Counted from the stretch's first letter, positions 1 through 6,002 are shown. The stretch: DNA of 7,745 nucleotides from Gemmobacter sp. (GCA_030656535.1 JAUSPL010000230.1:1-7745); one strand, 5' to 3'. Notes: generated by a model not told the origin, from the sequence alone. Translations and numbers: made by a program.

Positions 1-1
1 C

Positions 2-157
2 GGCCCGGCCCGCGCCAAGACCGGCTATCCCAAGCGGACCGAAGCTGCAGCCCCCAAGCCGAACTTCTCGGACCCAAGCCAGAGCATGCGCAAGCCTCGC
101 GCAGCAGTCGGCAAAGGCAAGCCCGCGCCCAAGAGCCAGGCCCCCAAGCGCGGTTGA
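2..157 (+). CDS. C-terminal tail of a basic protein (5' end outside window)
   Basis: An open frame runs from the window edge to a TGA at 155-157 and gives 51 residues. The segment is low in complexity and very basic: many Lys and Arg spaced by Ala, Pro and Gly, with repeated PK/AP.K elements near the end, and no stop before the TGA. Disordered Lys/Arg/Pro/Ala tails of this kind are common at the C-termini of alphaproteobacterial RNA-binding enzymes such as DEAD-box helicases and RsuA/RluB-type pseudouridine synthases, but nothing visible identifies the catalytic domain. The stop is followed 11 nt later by a perfect 10-bp hairpin, which fits the end of a transcription unit. The composition matches a real coding tail rather than a chance frame, but the function cannot be assigned from this fragment. 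Confidence 0.6.
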   Translation, partial: GPARAKTGYPKRTEAAAPKPNFSDPSQSMRKPRAAVGKGKPAPKSQAPKRG

Positions 158-168
158 CATAAAGCTTT

Positions 169-195
169 GCAAGACGGGTTAGATGCCCGTCTTGC
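169..195 (+). terminator. Hairpin ending the leftmost transcript
   Basis: The arms GCAAGACGGG (169-178) and CCCGTCTTGC (186-195) are perfect reverse complements, 10 bp around a 7-nt loop, starting 11 nt after the stop of the upstream gene. No long U tract follows (CGCCAATTTGTT), so this is either a weak intrinsic terminator or a 3'-end stabilising hairpin. It could also be met by leftward transcripts from the adenosine kinase unit. Nothing else recognisable lies in 196-356 apart from a short GGTCG-AAA-CGACC repeat at 260-272. Confidence 0.55.
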
Positions 196-356
196 CGCCA
201 ATTTGTTCCAAAATCTGTTGGTCAGGATCGCTTTGGCCGGAACGAAAGCTTCGGAGTCGGGTCGAAACGACCTGTCGCGGTTGCACCCGGTCTGCGGCGG
301 GCCCGTTTCCTGATGAAACAGCCGGGGGCGAGGGGCTGGATCCCCCCATTGGGCCG

Positions 357-376
357 CGCGCCTGCGAACAGGCGCG
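357..376 (-). terminator. Hairpin downstream of the adenosine kinase gene
   Basis: CGCGCCTG (357-364) and CAGGCGCG (369-376) form a perfect 8-bp stem closed by a CGAA loop (TTCG when read on the minus strand, a stable tetraloop). It begins 8 nt past the adenosine kinase stop on the minus strand. There is no U tract after it, so efficient termination on its own is uncertain. It could also act as an RNA 3'-end barrier. Confidence 0.45.
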
Positions 377-384
377 GGACCGTA

Positions 385-1371
385 TCAGATCAAGCCATTT
401 GCCTGAAACAGCGCCTTGATGTCAGAATCAGGACGCGCCCCAAAGTGGCCTATAACCTCGGTTGCGGCAATGCAGCCCATTTGTCCGGCGGTGCGCAACG
501 TCTGCCCTGTGGCCAGACCATACAAGAACCCGGCGGCGAATTGGTCGCCCGCGCCCGTGGCATCGACGGGCACGATGCGGTGGACCGGGGCCGAGACCCT
601 GCCCTCGGGGCCGATCAGCACAACATCTGACCCAGAGCGCGTGCACACGATCAGCGGGCAATCTGCAGACGCCATCGCCAGCGCGTCGTCCAGGTTTTCG
701 ACCTGATAGAGCGAACACCATTCGTGTTCATTGCCAATCACATAGTCCAGTTCCGTCACCAGTTGCCTGAAATCGGCGCGGTGCCGGTCAACACAGAAGG
801 GGTCCGACAGCGCAATTCCCGCCCGCCCGCCGCCCGCACGACAGGCGCGCGCTGCCTTTTGGAACGCAGCTTTTCCGGGGGCCTTGTCGAACAGATACCC
901 TTCCAGAAACAGGATCTGGGCCCCACCCGCCACATCATCGGACACGTCATCGGTGCCCAGATCAGCGGAAATCCCCAGATAGGTGTTCATAGACCGCTCG
1001 CCGTCCGGCGTGACAAAGATCATGCTGCGCGAGGTGGGCAGTTCTGCGCCAACGACAGGCGCATTGGGAAAATCGGTGCCCTCGGCGCTCATGGCCTTGA
1101 CGTAGAACCGACCCAATGCGTCGTCGCGCACCCGACCGATGAAGGCCGTCGACAGGCCAAGCGCGCCCAGCCCTGCCACCGTGTTGGCAACAGAGCCCCC
1201 CGGGGCTTCGGTGCGGTCGCGCATCGAGCCGTAAAGCGTCTCGGCGCGGTCGCGTTCGATCAGTTGCATGATGCCCTTGGTGATGCCCATGTGGTCAAGG
1301 AACATGTCGTCCGTCTGGGCGAGCACGTCGACAATGGCATTGCCGATACCGACAACCTGATACTTTTTCAT
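385..1371 (-). CDS. Adenosine kinase, PfkB (ribokinase-like) family
   Basis: A 328-residue cytosolic sugar/nucleoside kinase, predicted to phosphorylate adenosine to AMP with ATP (purine salvage). The N-terminal GNAIVD (10-15) is the first strand and substrate-binding segment. PGGSVANTVAGLGALG (57-72) is the first PfkB signature. The anion-hole/catalytic motif DATGAGDQFAAGF (270-282) carries the predicted catalytic base Asp276. The length is normal for the family. The ATG at 1369-1371 overlaps the TGA of nth (ATGA), and a GAGGA ribosome binding site lies 9 nt upstream inside nth, so translation is probably coupled to nth and no separate promoter is needed. A hairpin follows the stop. Rhodobacteraceae proteins of this type are usually annotated adenosine kinase. 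Assignment to another ribokinase-family substrate cannot be ruled out from motifs alone, so family is certain and substrate is probable. Confidence 0.88.
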   Translation of the reverse strand: MKKYQVVGIGNAIVDVLAQTDDMFLDHMGITKGIMQLIERDRAETLYGSMRDRTEAPGGSVANTVAGLGALGLSTAFIGRVRDDALGRFYVKAMSAEGTDFPNAPVVGAELPTSRSMIFVTPDGERSMNTYLGISADLGTDDVSDDVAGGAQILFLEGYLFDKAPGKAAFQKAARACRAGGGRAGIALSDPFCVDRHRADFRQLVTELDYVIGNEHEWCSLYQVENLDDALAMASADCPLIVCTRSGSDVVLIGPEGRVSAPVHRIVPVDATGAGDQFAAGFLYGLATGQTLRTAGQMGCIAATEVIGHFGARPDSDIKALFQANGLI

Positions 1372-2012
1372 TCGGTCTTGTCCTCATAGGGGCACAGATC
1401 GCGGATCAGGCAGATGCCGCATCTGGGTTTGCGCGCGGTACAGATATAGCGGCCGTGCAAGATCAGCCAGTGGTGGGCGTGGTGTTGGAACTCGGCGGGG
1501 ATATGGTCTTCTATAGCGCGTTCGACCGCATCCACGTCGCGACCCGGGCAAATGCCCGTGCGGTTGCCGATGCGAAAGATATGGGTATCGACCGCCTGCG
1601 CCGGGATGTGCCACCACATGTTCAACACGACGTTTGCGGTCTTTCGCCCGACGCCGGGCAGTGATTGCAGGGCCGCGCGACTGGACGGCACCTCGCCAGC
1701 ATACTCGTCTACCAGAATCTGACTGAGCCGAATGACGTTCTTGGCCTTGGTCCGAAACAGGCCGATGGTGCGAATATGTTCGATCAGGGCTTCTTCGCCC
1801 AGGGCAAGCATCTTTGCGGGTGTGTCGACGATCTGGAACAGCGCCGCGGTCGCGCGGTTCACGCCCACATCCGTTGCCTGGGCCGACAGGGCGACTGCGA
1901 CCAGCAACGTATAGGCGTTGGTATGATGCAATTCACCTTTCGGTTCCGGCTCGGCGGCCTGAAACCGTTCAAAAATTGCGCGGATGTGATGATAATCAAG
2001 TTGCCGGGCCAT
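1368..2012 (-). CDS. nth: Endonuclease III (DNA glycosylase/AP lyase)
   Basis: A 214-residue base-excision repair enzyme that removes oxidised pyrimidines and cleaves the abasic site by beta-elimination. The helix-hairpin-helix LPGVGRKTANVVL (118-130) holds the catalytic Lys124, and VDTHIFRIGNR (141-151) holds the catalytic Asp142. The C-terminal [4Fe-4S] loop has the classic spacing Cys191-X6-Cys198-X2-Cys201-X5-Cys207. The length closely matches E. coli Nth (211 aa) and all active-site residues are present. The ATG at 2010-2012 has an AGAAGG-like ribosome binding site just upstream. The gene is first in a two-gene unit: its TGA overlaps the adenosine kinase ATG by 4 nt. It is divergent from the Ada-like methyltransferase gene across a 149-bp gap (2013-2161) in which I find no convincing sigma-70 promoter on either strand. 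Confidence 0.97.
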   Translation of the reverse strand: MARQLDYHHIRAIFERFQAAEPEPKGELHHTNAYTLLVAVALSAQATDVGVNRATAALFQIVDTPAKMLALGEEALIEHIRTIGLFRTKAKNVIRLSQILVDEYAGEVPSSRAALQSLPGVGRKTANVVLNMWWHIPAQAVDTHIFRIGNRTGICPGRDVDAVERAIEDHIPAEFQHHAHHWLILHGRYICTARKPRCGICLIRDLCPYEDKTE

Positions 2013-2161
2013 CCTTGCCTTCTGCCTCAGGTCCGTGGCGTGGGCAATGGGCGGATGCGCAATATTCGGGTCGCCTTGGCCGCTGCGGTTCGGTTAGACG
2101 TGATCTGACGATGAAGGATCAGGGGCAGATCGCTATGGCGCGGGTATTTGGGAACAGATGA

Positions 2162-3010
2162 ATGGCCACGGACAGCACAGACTTTGAGGCGGGGTATCAT
2201 TACCGGGTCATGGCGCGGGCGCTTGCCGTACTGGACGCGGGTGGCCCGGGGCTGACACTGGATGATCTGGCCGGTCAGATGGGGATGAGCACCGCACATT
2301 TCCAGCGGATCTTTTCGGCATGGGTCGGGGTCAGCCCGAAACGCTATCAGCAATACCTGACGCTGGATCATGCAAAAAGTCTGCTTGCGCGGCGGTTCAG
2401 CGTCCTCGCGGTCGCGCATGAGGCGGGCTTGTCCGGCGGTGGGCGACTGCATGATCTGTTTCTTCGGTGGGAAGCAATGACGCCCGGGGAGTTTTCGGCG
2501 GGCGGTGCGGGGGTGGTGATCCGCTGGGCCCATTGCCCGACACCCTTTGGCGACAGTCTTGCGATGGCCACCGACCGCGGCCTGTGCGGATTGGCGTTTA
2601 CCGAGGAAACCGGACGTGATGCTGCCATGTCGGACATGCGCGGGCGCTGGCCTTTGGCCACGTATACCGAGGACCCGGCAGGCGTGGGTCCGCTGGTGTC
2701 TGCAGCGATGACGGGGCAGGGGGCGGCGCTGCATCTGATAGGCGCACCCTTTCAGATCAAGGTCTGGGAAGCCTTGCTCCGAATCCCCTCAGGCCACGTC
2801 ACCACCTATTCAGAGCTTGCCCAGACGGTTGGGTTGCCCCGCGCGGTGCGGGCTGTGGGGACAGCGGTGGGGCGCAATCCGATCAGCTATCTGATCCCCT
2901 GTCATCGGGCGTTGCGCAAATCAGGCGGGCTTGGCGGCTATCACTGGGGATTGCCCGTCAAGCGCGCGATGCTAGCGTGGGAAGCAGCCCGGGTGGATGC
3001 CGCCGAGTAG
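2162..3010 (+). CDS. ada: AraC-type HTH / O6-methylguanine-DNA methyltransferase fusion (Ada-like)
   Basis: A 282-residue protein. Residues about 13-112 form an AraC-family DNA-binding domain with two helix-turn-helix units; the second contains HEAGLSGGGRLHDLF (86-100), typical of Ada proteins. The remainder is a methylated-DNA-protein cysteine methyltransferase: FQIKVWEALLRIPSGHVTTY (197-216), a RAVGTAVGRNP segment (230-240), and the suicide active site IPCHR with acceptor Cys247, followed by GGYHWGLPVKRAML (258-271). It repairs O6-alkylguanine by irreversible transfer of the alkyl group to Cys247. The N-terminal Ada zinc domain (methylphosphotriester acceptor cysteines) of E. coli Ada is absent, so the usual methylation switch for transcription activation is missing. 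This shorter architecture is known in proteobacteria. The ATG has only a weak GGGA-like ribosome binding site. It lies divergently beside nth, another DNA-repair gene. Ogt-like is an alternative name. Confidence 0.93.
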   Translation: MATDSTDFEAGYHYRVMARALAVLDAGGPGLTLDDLAGQMGMSTAHFQRIFSAWVGVSPKRYQQYLTLDHAKSLLARRFSVLAVAHEAGLSGGGRLHDLFLRWEAMTPGEFSAGGAGVVIRWAHCPTPFGDSLAMATDRGLCGLAFTEETGRDAAMSDMRGRWPLATYTEDPAGVGPLVSAAMTGQGAALHLIGAPFQIKVWEALLRIPSGHVTTYSELAQTVGLPRAVRAVGTAVGRNPISYLIPCHRALRKSGGLGGYHWGLPVKRAMLAWEAARVDAAE

Positions 3011-3023
3011 GGTTCCCAGGCAT

Positions 3024-3044
3024 ATGCACAAATATATTGCACAT
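3024..3044 (+). promoter_or_regulatory. A/T-centred dyad motif upstream of the OmpA-like gene (copy 1)
   Basis: ATGCACAA (3024-3031), six A/T bases (3032-3037) and TGCA (3038-3041), followed by CAT. An equivalent element, ATGCACAA-N6(A/T)-TGCA, occurs on the opposite strand at 3896-3914 upstream of gntR. The 5' and 3' arms share an ATGCA...TGCA dyad. The location, between the ada stop and the OmpA-like gene 147 bp before its start, suits an operator. The regulator is unknown. Confidence 0.3.
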
Positions 3045-3190
3045 CGGATCAAACCGGCGAAAACTGGCCCTATGCCAAAGGCGTGATGGGCGGAATCCTG
3101 CGTGGGTTTATGTCTCCACTGGTCTAGGGACCGCCAAGCGCTGTATGATTGGGCAAATCGGCCCGCTCCGGGTTGTCAGAGAGGCGTATC

Positions 3191-3841
3191 ATGATCCTTC
3201 GCACCCCCCTTATTCTTGCCACTTTGGGCGTGTTCACACTGGCCGCATGTGATCCGATGCCGCAGGGCAATCCTGACAGCCAGCGCACCCGCACGGGCGC
3301 CGCGACTGGCGCATTGATCGGCGGCGCTTTGGGCGCGACCACAGGCGACGGAAACAAGCTGGGCAGGGCCGCGGTCGGTGCTGGTCTGGGCGCCCTTATC
3401 GGTGGCGCCATTGGTGCCGGCTTGGACAAGCAAGCTGCCGACCTGCGCAACTCGACCTCGGGCAATATCGGTGTCGTGAATACCGGTGACGCGCTGGTCG
3501 TGACCATGCCTCAGGATCTGTTGTTCTCGACAGACAGCGCAAACGTCCGTCCGGATCTGCAGGCGGACCTTCGCGCAGTGGCCGCCAACCTGCAGCAATA
3601 TCCCGAAAGCCGGGTTGAGGTGATCGGCCATACCGACAACACCGGTGCTGCTGGCTATAACCAGGACTTGTCGACGCGCCGCGCTGGTGCCGTGGTGGGT
3701 GTTCTGCGCAACGCCGGTGTGCCGTCGTCGCGTCTGGTTGCCATTGGTCGTGGCGAGGATCAGCCGATCGCATCGAACCTGACCGCAGAAGGCCGCGCGC
3801 AGAACCGCCGCGTCGAAATCATCATTCGCCCCTACAACTGA
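3191..3841 (+). CDS. OmpA-family peptidoglycan-binding lipoprotein with glycine-zipper domain (YiaD-like)
   Basis: A 216-residue envelope protein. Residues 1-20 are a lipoprotein signal peptide ending in the lipobox LAAC, so Cys20 should be acylated. Residues 35-80 are rich in Gly and Ala (GALIGGALGA, GAGLGALIGGAIGAG), a glycine-zipper module. Residues about 100-214 are an OmpA C-terminal domain with GHTDNTGAAGYNQDLSTRRA (146-165), where Asp149 and Arg164 match the diaminopimelate-binding pair, and NRRVEI near the end. The order lipobox, glycine zipper, OmpA is that of YiaD and related proteins that tether membrane to peptidoglycan. I chose the ATG at 3191 because AGAGAGG (3178-3184) lies 6 nt upstream and it places the signal peptide correctly; an upstream in-frame TTG at 3149 would spoil it. 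A TATGAT hexamer at 3144-3149 is a possible -10 box with only a poor -35. A strong terminator follows. Confidence 0.92.
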   Translation: MILRTPLILATLGVFTLAACDPMPQGNPDSQRTRTGAATGALIGGALGATTGDGNKLGRAAVGAGLGALIGGAIGAGLDKQAADLRNSTSGNIGVVNTGDALVVTMPQDLLFSTDSANVRPDLQADLRAVAANLQQYPESRVEVIGHTDNTGAAGYNQDLSTRRAGAVVGVLRNAGVPSSRLVAIGRGEDQPIASNLTAEGRAQNRRVEIIIRPYN

Positions 3842-3856
3842 TCCGGGTTTCCGGAT
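3841..3856 (+). repeat. Small hairpin overlapping the stop of the OmpA-like gene
   Basis: ATCCGG (3841-3846) and CCGGAT (3851-3856) are perfect 6-bp arms around GTTT. The first arm starts at the last base of the stop codon and the hairpin precedes the main terminator by 6 nt, so the transcript ends in two tandem hairpins. Confidence 0.45.
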
Positions 3857-3862
3857 AGCACG

Positions 3863-3890
3863 AAGGGCCGGGCTCTTGCCCGGCCCTTTT
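3863..3890 (+). terminator. Intrinsic terminator of the OmpA-like gene
   Basis: AAGGGCCGGGC (3863-3873) pairs perfectly with GCCCGGCCCTT (3878-3888) over 11 bp, with a TCTT loop, and runs into TTTT (3887-3890). It starts 21 nt after the stop codon and separates the OmpA-like gene from gntR. Confidence 0.92.
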
Positions 3891-3895
3891 GCGTA

Positions 3896-3914
3896 ATGCA
3901 TTTATATTGTGCAT
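3896..3914 (-). promoter_or_regulatory. A/T-centred dyad motif upstream of gntR (copy 2)
   Basis: On the plus strand ATGCA (3896-3900), nine bases, TGCAT (3910-3914): a perfect 5-bp dyad. Read on the minus strand it is ATGCACAA-N6(A/T)-TGCAT, matching the element at 3024-3044 at all 12 defined positions. It overlaps the candidate -35 box of the gntR promoter (3907-3912), a location suited to a regulator binding site. Confidence 0.35.
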
Positions 3915-3935
3915 GACCTGTTTCGGTCATATGTT
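3907..3935 (+). promoter_or_regulatory. Candidate gntR promoter with embedded palindromic operator
   Basis: TTGTGC (3907-3912), a 17-bp spacer and TATGTT (3930-3935) form a plausible sigma-70 promoter. The palindrome ATGACC-N6-GGTCAT (3913-3930) occupies the spacer almost exactly, and a third ATGACC half-site lies at 3945-3950. A repressor bound here would block RNA polymerase, as expected for an autoregulated GntR gene. The hexamers are imperfect, so the promoter is a proposal. An alternative -10, TATATT at 3903-3908, has no matching -35. Confidence 0.45.
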
Positions 3936-3959
3936 TTTACCAAAATGACCGGTGCCTTG

Positions 3960-4727
3960 ATGCCATTTTCGCCGATCCATCCTGAAAAGCTGTCGCAGGC
4001 CGTTGTGCGGCAGATCGAGAAATTGATCCTGCGCGGTATCTTGCGACCGGGGGAGCGACTTCCTGCCGAACGCGAGCTGTCGGAACGTCTGGGCGTTTCG
4101 CGACCATCCTTGCGCGAAGCGGTGGCCGAGCTGCAAGACCGTGGCCTTCTGGCCAGTCGCGCCGGGGCGGGTGTCTATGTCGCCGAGGTGTTTGGCTCGG
4201 CCTTTGCCCCGGCGCTGGTGGACCTGATCCGCAGTGACGATGAGGCCGTGTTTGACTATGTCTCGTTTCGACGCGACATGGAGGGATTGGCCGCCGAACG
4301 GGCCGCGCAGTTCGGGTCAGACACCGATCTGGCCGTGATTGATACCCTGTTTTCAAAGATGGAAGCCGCCCACGGCAAGCGCAATCCCGCGGACGAAGCC
4401 GAGCTGGACGCAGATTTCCATCTTGCGATTGTCGAGGCAAGCCACAACGTCATCATGCTGCATATGATGCGGTCAATGTACGATCTGTTGCGCGCAGGGG
4501 TGTTCTACAACCGCCAGACCATGTTTCGTCAGCGTATCACCCGCGAAACCTTGCTGGATCAGCACAGGGAGATCAACGCGGCCTTGCAGGCGCGTGATCC
4601 CAAGGGGGCGCGGGCCGCTGTGGAAGGGCATCTGGACTACGTCCGGCAATCGCTTGTGGACGGTCGCACCGCTGACCGCCACGAGGTGATTGCAAAGCAA
4701 CGGTTGGACCACGAGCGCAGCCGCTAG
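3960..4727 (+). CDS. GntR-family regulator, FadR subfamily (FCD domain; PdhR/LldR-like)
   Basis: A 255-residue one-component repressor. Residues 10-75 are the GntR winged helix (LSQAVVRQIE, then RPGERLPAERELSERLGVSRPSLREAV and a GAGVYV wing). Residues about 95-235 are an all-helical FCD ligand-binding domain with a predicted metal site: Asp150-X3-His154, His202 and His224. FCD regulators usually sense small carboxylates such as pyruvate, lactate, glycolate or acyl-CoA, and the effector here is unknown. I prefer the ATG at 3960 because family proteins start close to MPF.P.H.EKLS. In-frame GTG 3909 and ATG 3945 would add 17 or 5 residues, and none of the three has a good ribosome binding site. 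No metabolic target gene adjoins it: the upstream gene is terminated and the downstream F0 operon is convergent. The palindrome in its promoter suggests autoregulation. Confidence 0.9.
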   Translation: MPFSPIHPEKLSQAVVRQIEKLILRGILRPGERLPAERELSERLGVSRPSLREAVAELQDRGLLASRAGAGVYVAEVFGSAFAPALVDLIRSDDEAVFDYVSFRRDMEGLAAERAAQFGSDTDLAVIDTLFSKMEAAHGKRNPADEAELDADFHLAIVEASHNVIMLHMMRSMYDLLRAGVFYNRQTMFRQRITRETLLDQHREINAALQARDPKGARAAVEGHLDYVRQSLVDGRTADRHEVIAKQRLDHERSR

Positions 4728-4806
4728 GCACTGATGCACAGTCCGGTCGGGCCTGACAGGCTGGGCGTTGCGCCATCACCTGTTGCAAATCAAATTGATG
4801 GGCATG

Positions 4807-4832
4807 AAAAAACCCGGCCCAAAGGCCGGGTT
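4807..4832 (-). terminator. Terminator of the F0 ATP synthase operon
   Basis: Read on the minus strand, AACCCGGCC and GGCCGGGTT form a perfect 9-bp stem (plus-strand 4811-4819 and 4824-4832) with a TTTG loop, leading into six consecutive T (4812-4807). It starts 23 nt past the atpF stop. It lies between convergent genes, so it may also stop gntR transcripts, although the plus strand has only TTCTATT after the stem. Confidence 0.92.
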
Positions 4833-4854
4833 CTATTCATACGACAGACATTGA

Positions 4855-5412
4855 TCAGTGCAGCTTGGCACCGACTTCGGCTATCGAGGCTTCCACCATG
4901 GCACCGGCTGCTTCCGGGGTCATCTGTTTGGCCAGAATGTCCCCCGCTGCCGCAATCGCCACGACAATTGCGCGTTCGCGGACTTCGCGGACGGCTGCTG
5001 CTTCGGCGGACGCGATCTGATCTTCGGCCGCCTGCAGGCGACGTGCGATCGATTGCTTCAGATCTTCTTTTGCAGCGTCTGCCGCAAGGCGGGCGTCCTC
5101 ACCAGCCGTGGCGATGATCCGCTCGACCTGCGATTTCACATCCCGGCTTTTGCGTTCATAGGACGCCAGCAAGGTTTTTGCGTCTTCACGCAATTGACGT
5201 GCGGTGTCCAGGTCTTGCTTGATTTCGACAGCGCGCTTGTCCAGCAACCCGGTCAACATACCGGGAACCTTGAACTTTATCAGCACGCCGATAAAAAGCA
5301 GGAACGCGATAAGAACGGTAAAGTCCGTATTGGACAGCGAAAAGAACGGGCCAGAGGCCGCATGCGCCGGCAGCGCAGCAACCAGACCCGCGAAAATCAT
5401 GAGTTTCCGCAT
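4855..5412 (-). CDS. atpF: F0 ATP synthase subunit b
   Basis: A 185-residue peripheral-stalk subunit that, with b', links the membrane sector to F1. Residues 1-19 look like a signal peptide: basic MRK, a hydrophobic core, then AHA before ASGPFF, which suggests cleavage after Ala18. Residues about 31-48 are the membrane anchor. From about 55 the sequence is a long charged, Ala-rich helix (for example DLDTARQLREDAKTLLASYE) expected to form the right-handed coiled coil, and the end AEVGAKLH is typical of Rhodobacteraceae b subunits. It is last in the operon, with its ATG 4 nt after the b' stop and AAGGGG upstream as ribosome binding site. The terminator follows. The F1 genes are absent, as expected where F0 and F1 operons are separate. 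Confidence 0.95.
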   Translation of the reverse strand: MRKLMIFAGLVAALPAHAASGPFFSLSNTDFTVLIAFLLFIGVLIKFKVPGMLTGLLDKRAVEIKQDLDTARQLREDAKTLLASYERKSRDVKSQVERIIATAGEDARLAADAAKEDLKQSIARRLQAAEDQIASAEAAAVREVRERAIVVAIAAAGDILAKQMTPEAAGAMVEASIAEVGAKLH

Positions 5413-5416
5413 GTCT

Positions 5417-5938
5417 TTACCCCTTCAGCCGGGCGTTCACCGCCGCCGTGACGCTGCGCCCATCGGCCTGTCCACCCAGGGCCGCGACGATTTCTTTCGC
5501 GGTATCCTTGGCGACTTCGGTCACGTCGTCCAACGCGGTGGCACGGATTTCGCCAATGCGACGTTCAGATTCCGCTGCGCGTGCAGCGATCTCGGCATCC
5601 GCCTTGGCAATTGCCGTGTCCAGTTCGGCCTGAATTTCAACCCGTGCCGCCGCTACAATCTTTGCAGCTTCGGTCCGCGCATCGGCCAGCGCCTGATTAT
5701 ATGCCACCTCTGCTTGCTGCGCCTTGAGCTTCAGCTCTTCGGCGGCGGCAAGGTCATTGGTGATAGTGCCTTTGCGTTCGGCCAGAACGGCCCCGATGCG
5801 GGGCAGGGCGATTTTGGTCAGCAGCAGATAGATCGCAACCAGCGCAACCACGAGCCAGAAGATCTGGTTCGGGAAGGTAGATAAATCCAGCTGCGGCATC
5901 CCGGCGCTTTGGCCTGCGCTCTGCGCATCCGTTGCCAT
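5417..5938 (-). CDS. atpF': F0 ATP synthase subunit b' (b2)
   Basis: A 173-residue second b-type subunit, found in photosynthetic bacteria and many alphaproteobacteria, which pairs with b to form a heterodimeric stator. A polar N-terminal stretch (1-23) precedes FPNQIFWLVVALVAIYLLL (22-40), the single membrane anchor, followed by LPRIGAVLAERKGTI, a conserved b' element, and then a long Ala/Glu/Lys helix (about 62-150). Unlike the downstream b subunit there is no signal peptide. The start has a strong AGGAGA ribosome binding site (plus 5944-5949) with 5-nt spacing, the same motif and spacing as atpE. The 64-nt gap to atpE contains a perfect hairpin. Also annotated atpG or atpX in related genomes. 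Confidence 0.95.
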   Translation of the reverse strand: MATDAQSAGQSAGMPQLDLSTFPNQIFWLVVALVAIYLLLTKIALPRIGAVLAERKGTITNDLAAAEELKLKAQQAEVAYNQALADARTEAAKIVAAARVEIQAELDTAIAKADAEIAARAAESERRIGEIRATALDDVTEVAKDTAKEIVAALGGQADGRSVTAAVNARLKG

Positions 5939-5975
5939 GTTCGTCTCCTGAGATATGCCCGGGTCAGTCAGGGAT

Positions 5976-5994
5976 GGGGGGCAGTGTGCCCCCC
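5976..5994 (-). promoter_or_regulatory. GC hairpin between atpE and atpF'
   Basis: GGGGGGCA (5976-5983) and TGCCCCCC (5987-5994) form a perfect 8-bp stem with a 3-nt loop, starting 8 nt after the atpE stop. No U tract follows on the minus strand, so it is more likely a 3'-exonuclease barrier or processing/attenuation site that favours atpE mRNA over the distal b genes than a full terminator. Confidence 0.6.
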
Positions 5995-6002
5995 GCCACC
6001 TA

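Noticed and set aside
183..419. 78-codon plus-strand frame after the first hairpin
   Set aside because: It starts inside the hairpin loop/arm, has no ribosome binding site, and runs into the antisense of the adenosine kinase 3' end.
724..1389. Long open frame (221 codons) on the plus strand
   Set aside because: It is antisense to the adenosine kinase gene, has no recognisable domain, and is explained by GC-rich codon bias opposite a well-supported PfkB gene.
2050..2062. GCGCAA near nth/ada as an E. coli-type Ada box
   Set aside because: Only the core GCGCAA matches, the match lies about 100 bp from the ada start without promoter elements, and this protein lacks the domain that makes Ada bind such a box strongly.
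2027..2734. 235-codon minus-strand frame that would extend leftward across the ada start
   Set aside because: It overlaps the well-supported Ada-like gene in antisense and has a disordered, Arg/Pro/His-rich composition with no family resemblance.
3149..3190. Upstream TTG start extending the OmpA-like lipoprotein
   Set aside because: It would put a polar, Arg-containing stretch before the signal peptide, and the AGAGAGG ribosome binding site serves the ATG at 3191.
3909..3959. GTG 3909 or ATG 3945 as the gntR start
   Set aside because: The extra residues lie in the operator/promoter region and are not typical of the family, whose members begin near MPF...EKLS. ATG 3945 remains possible, since no start has a good ribosome binding site.
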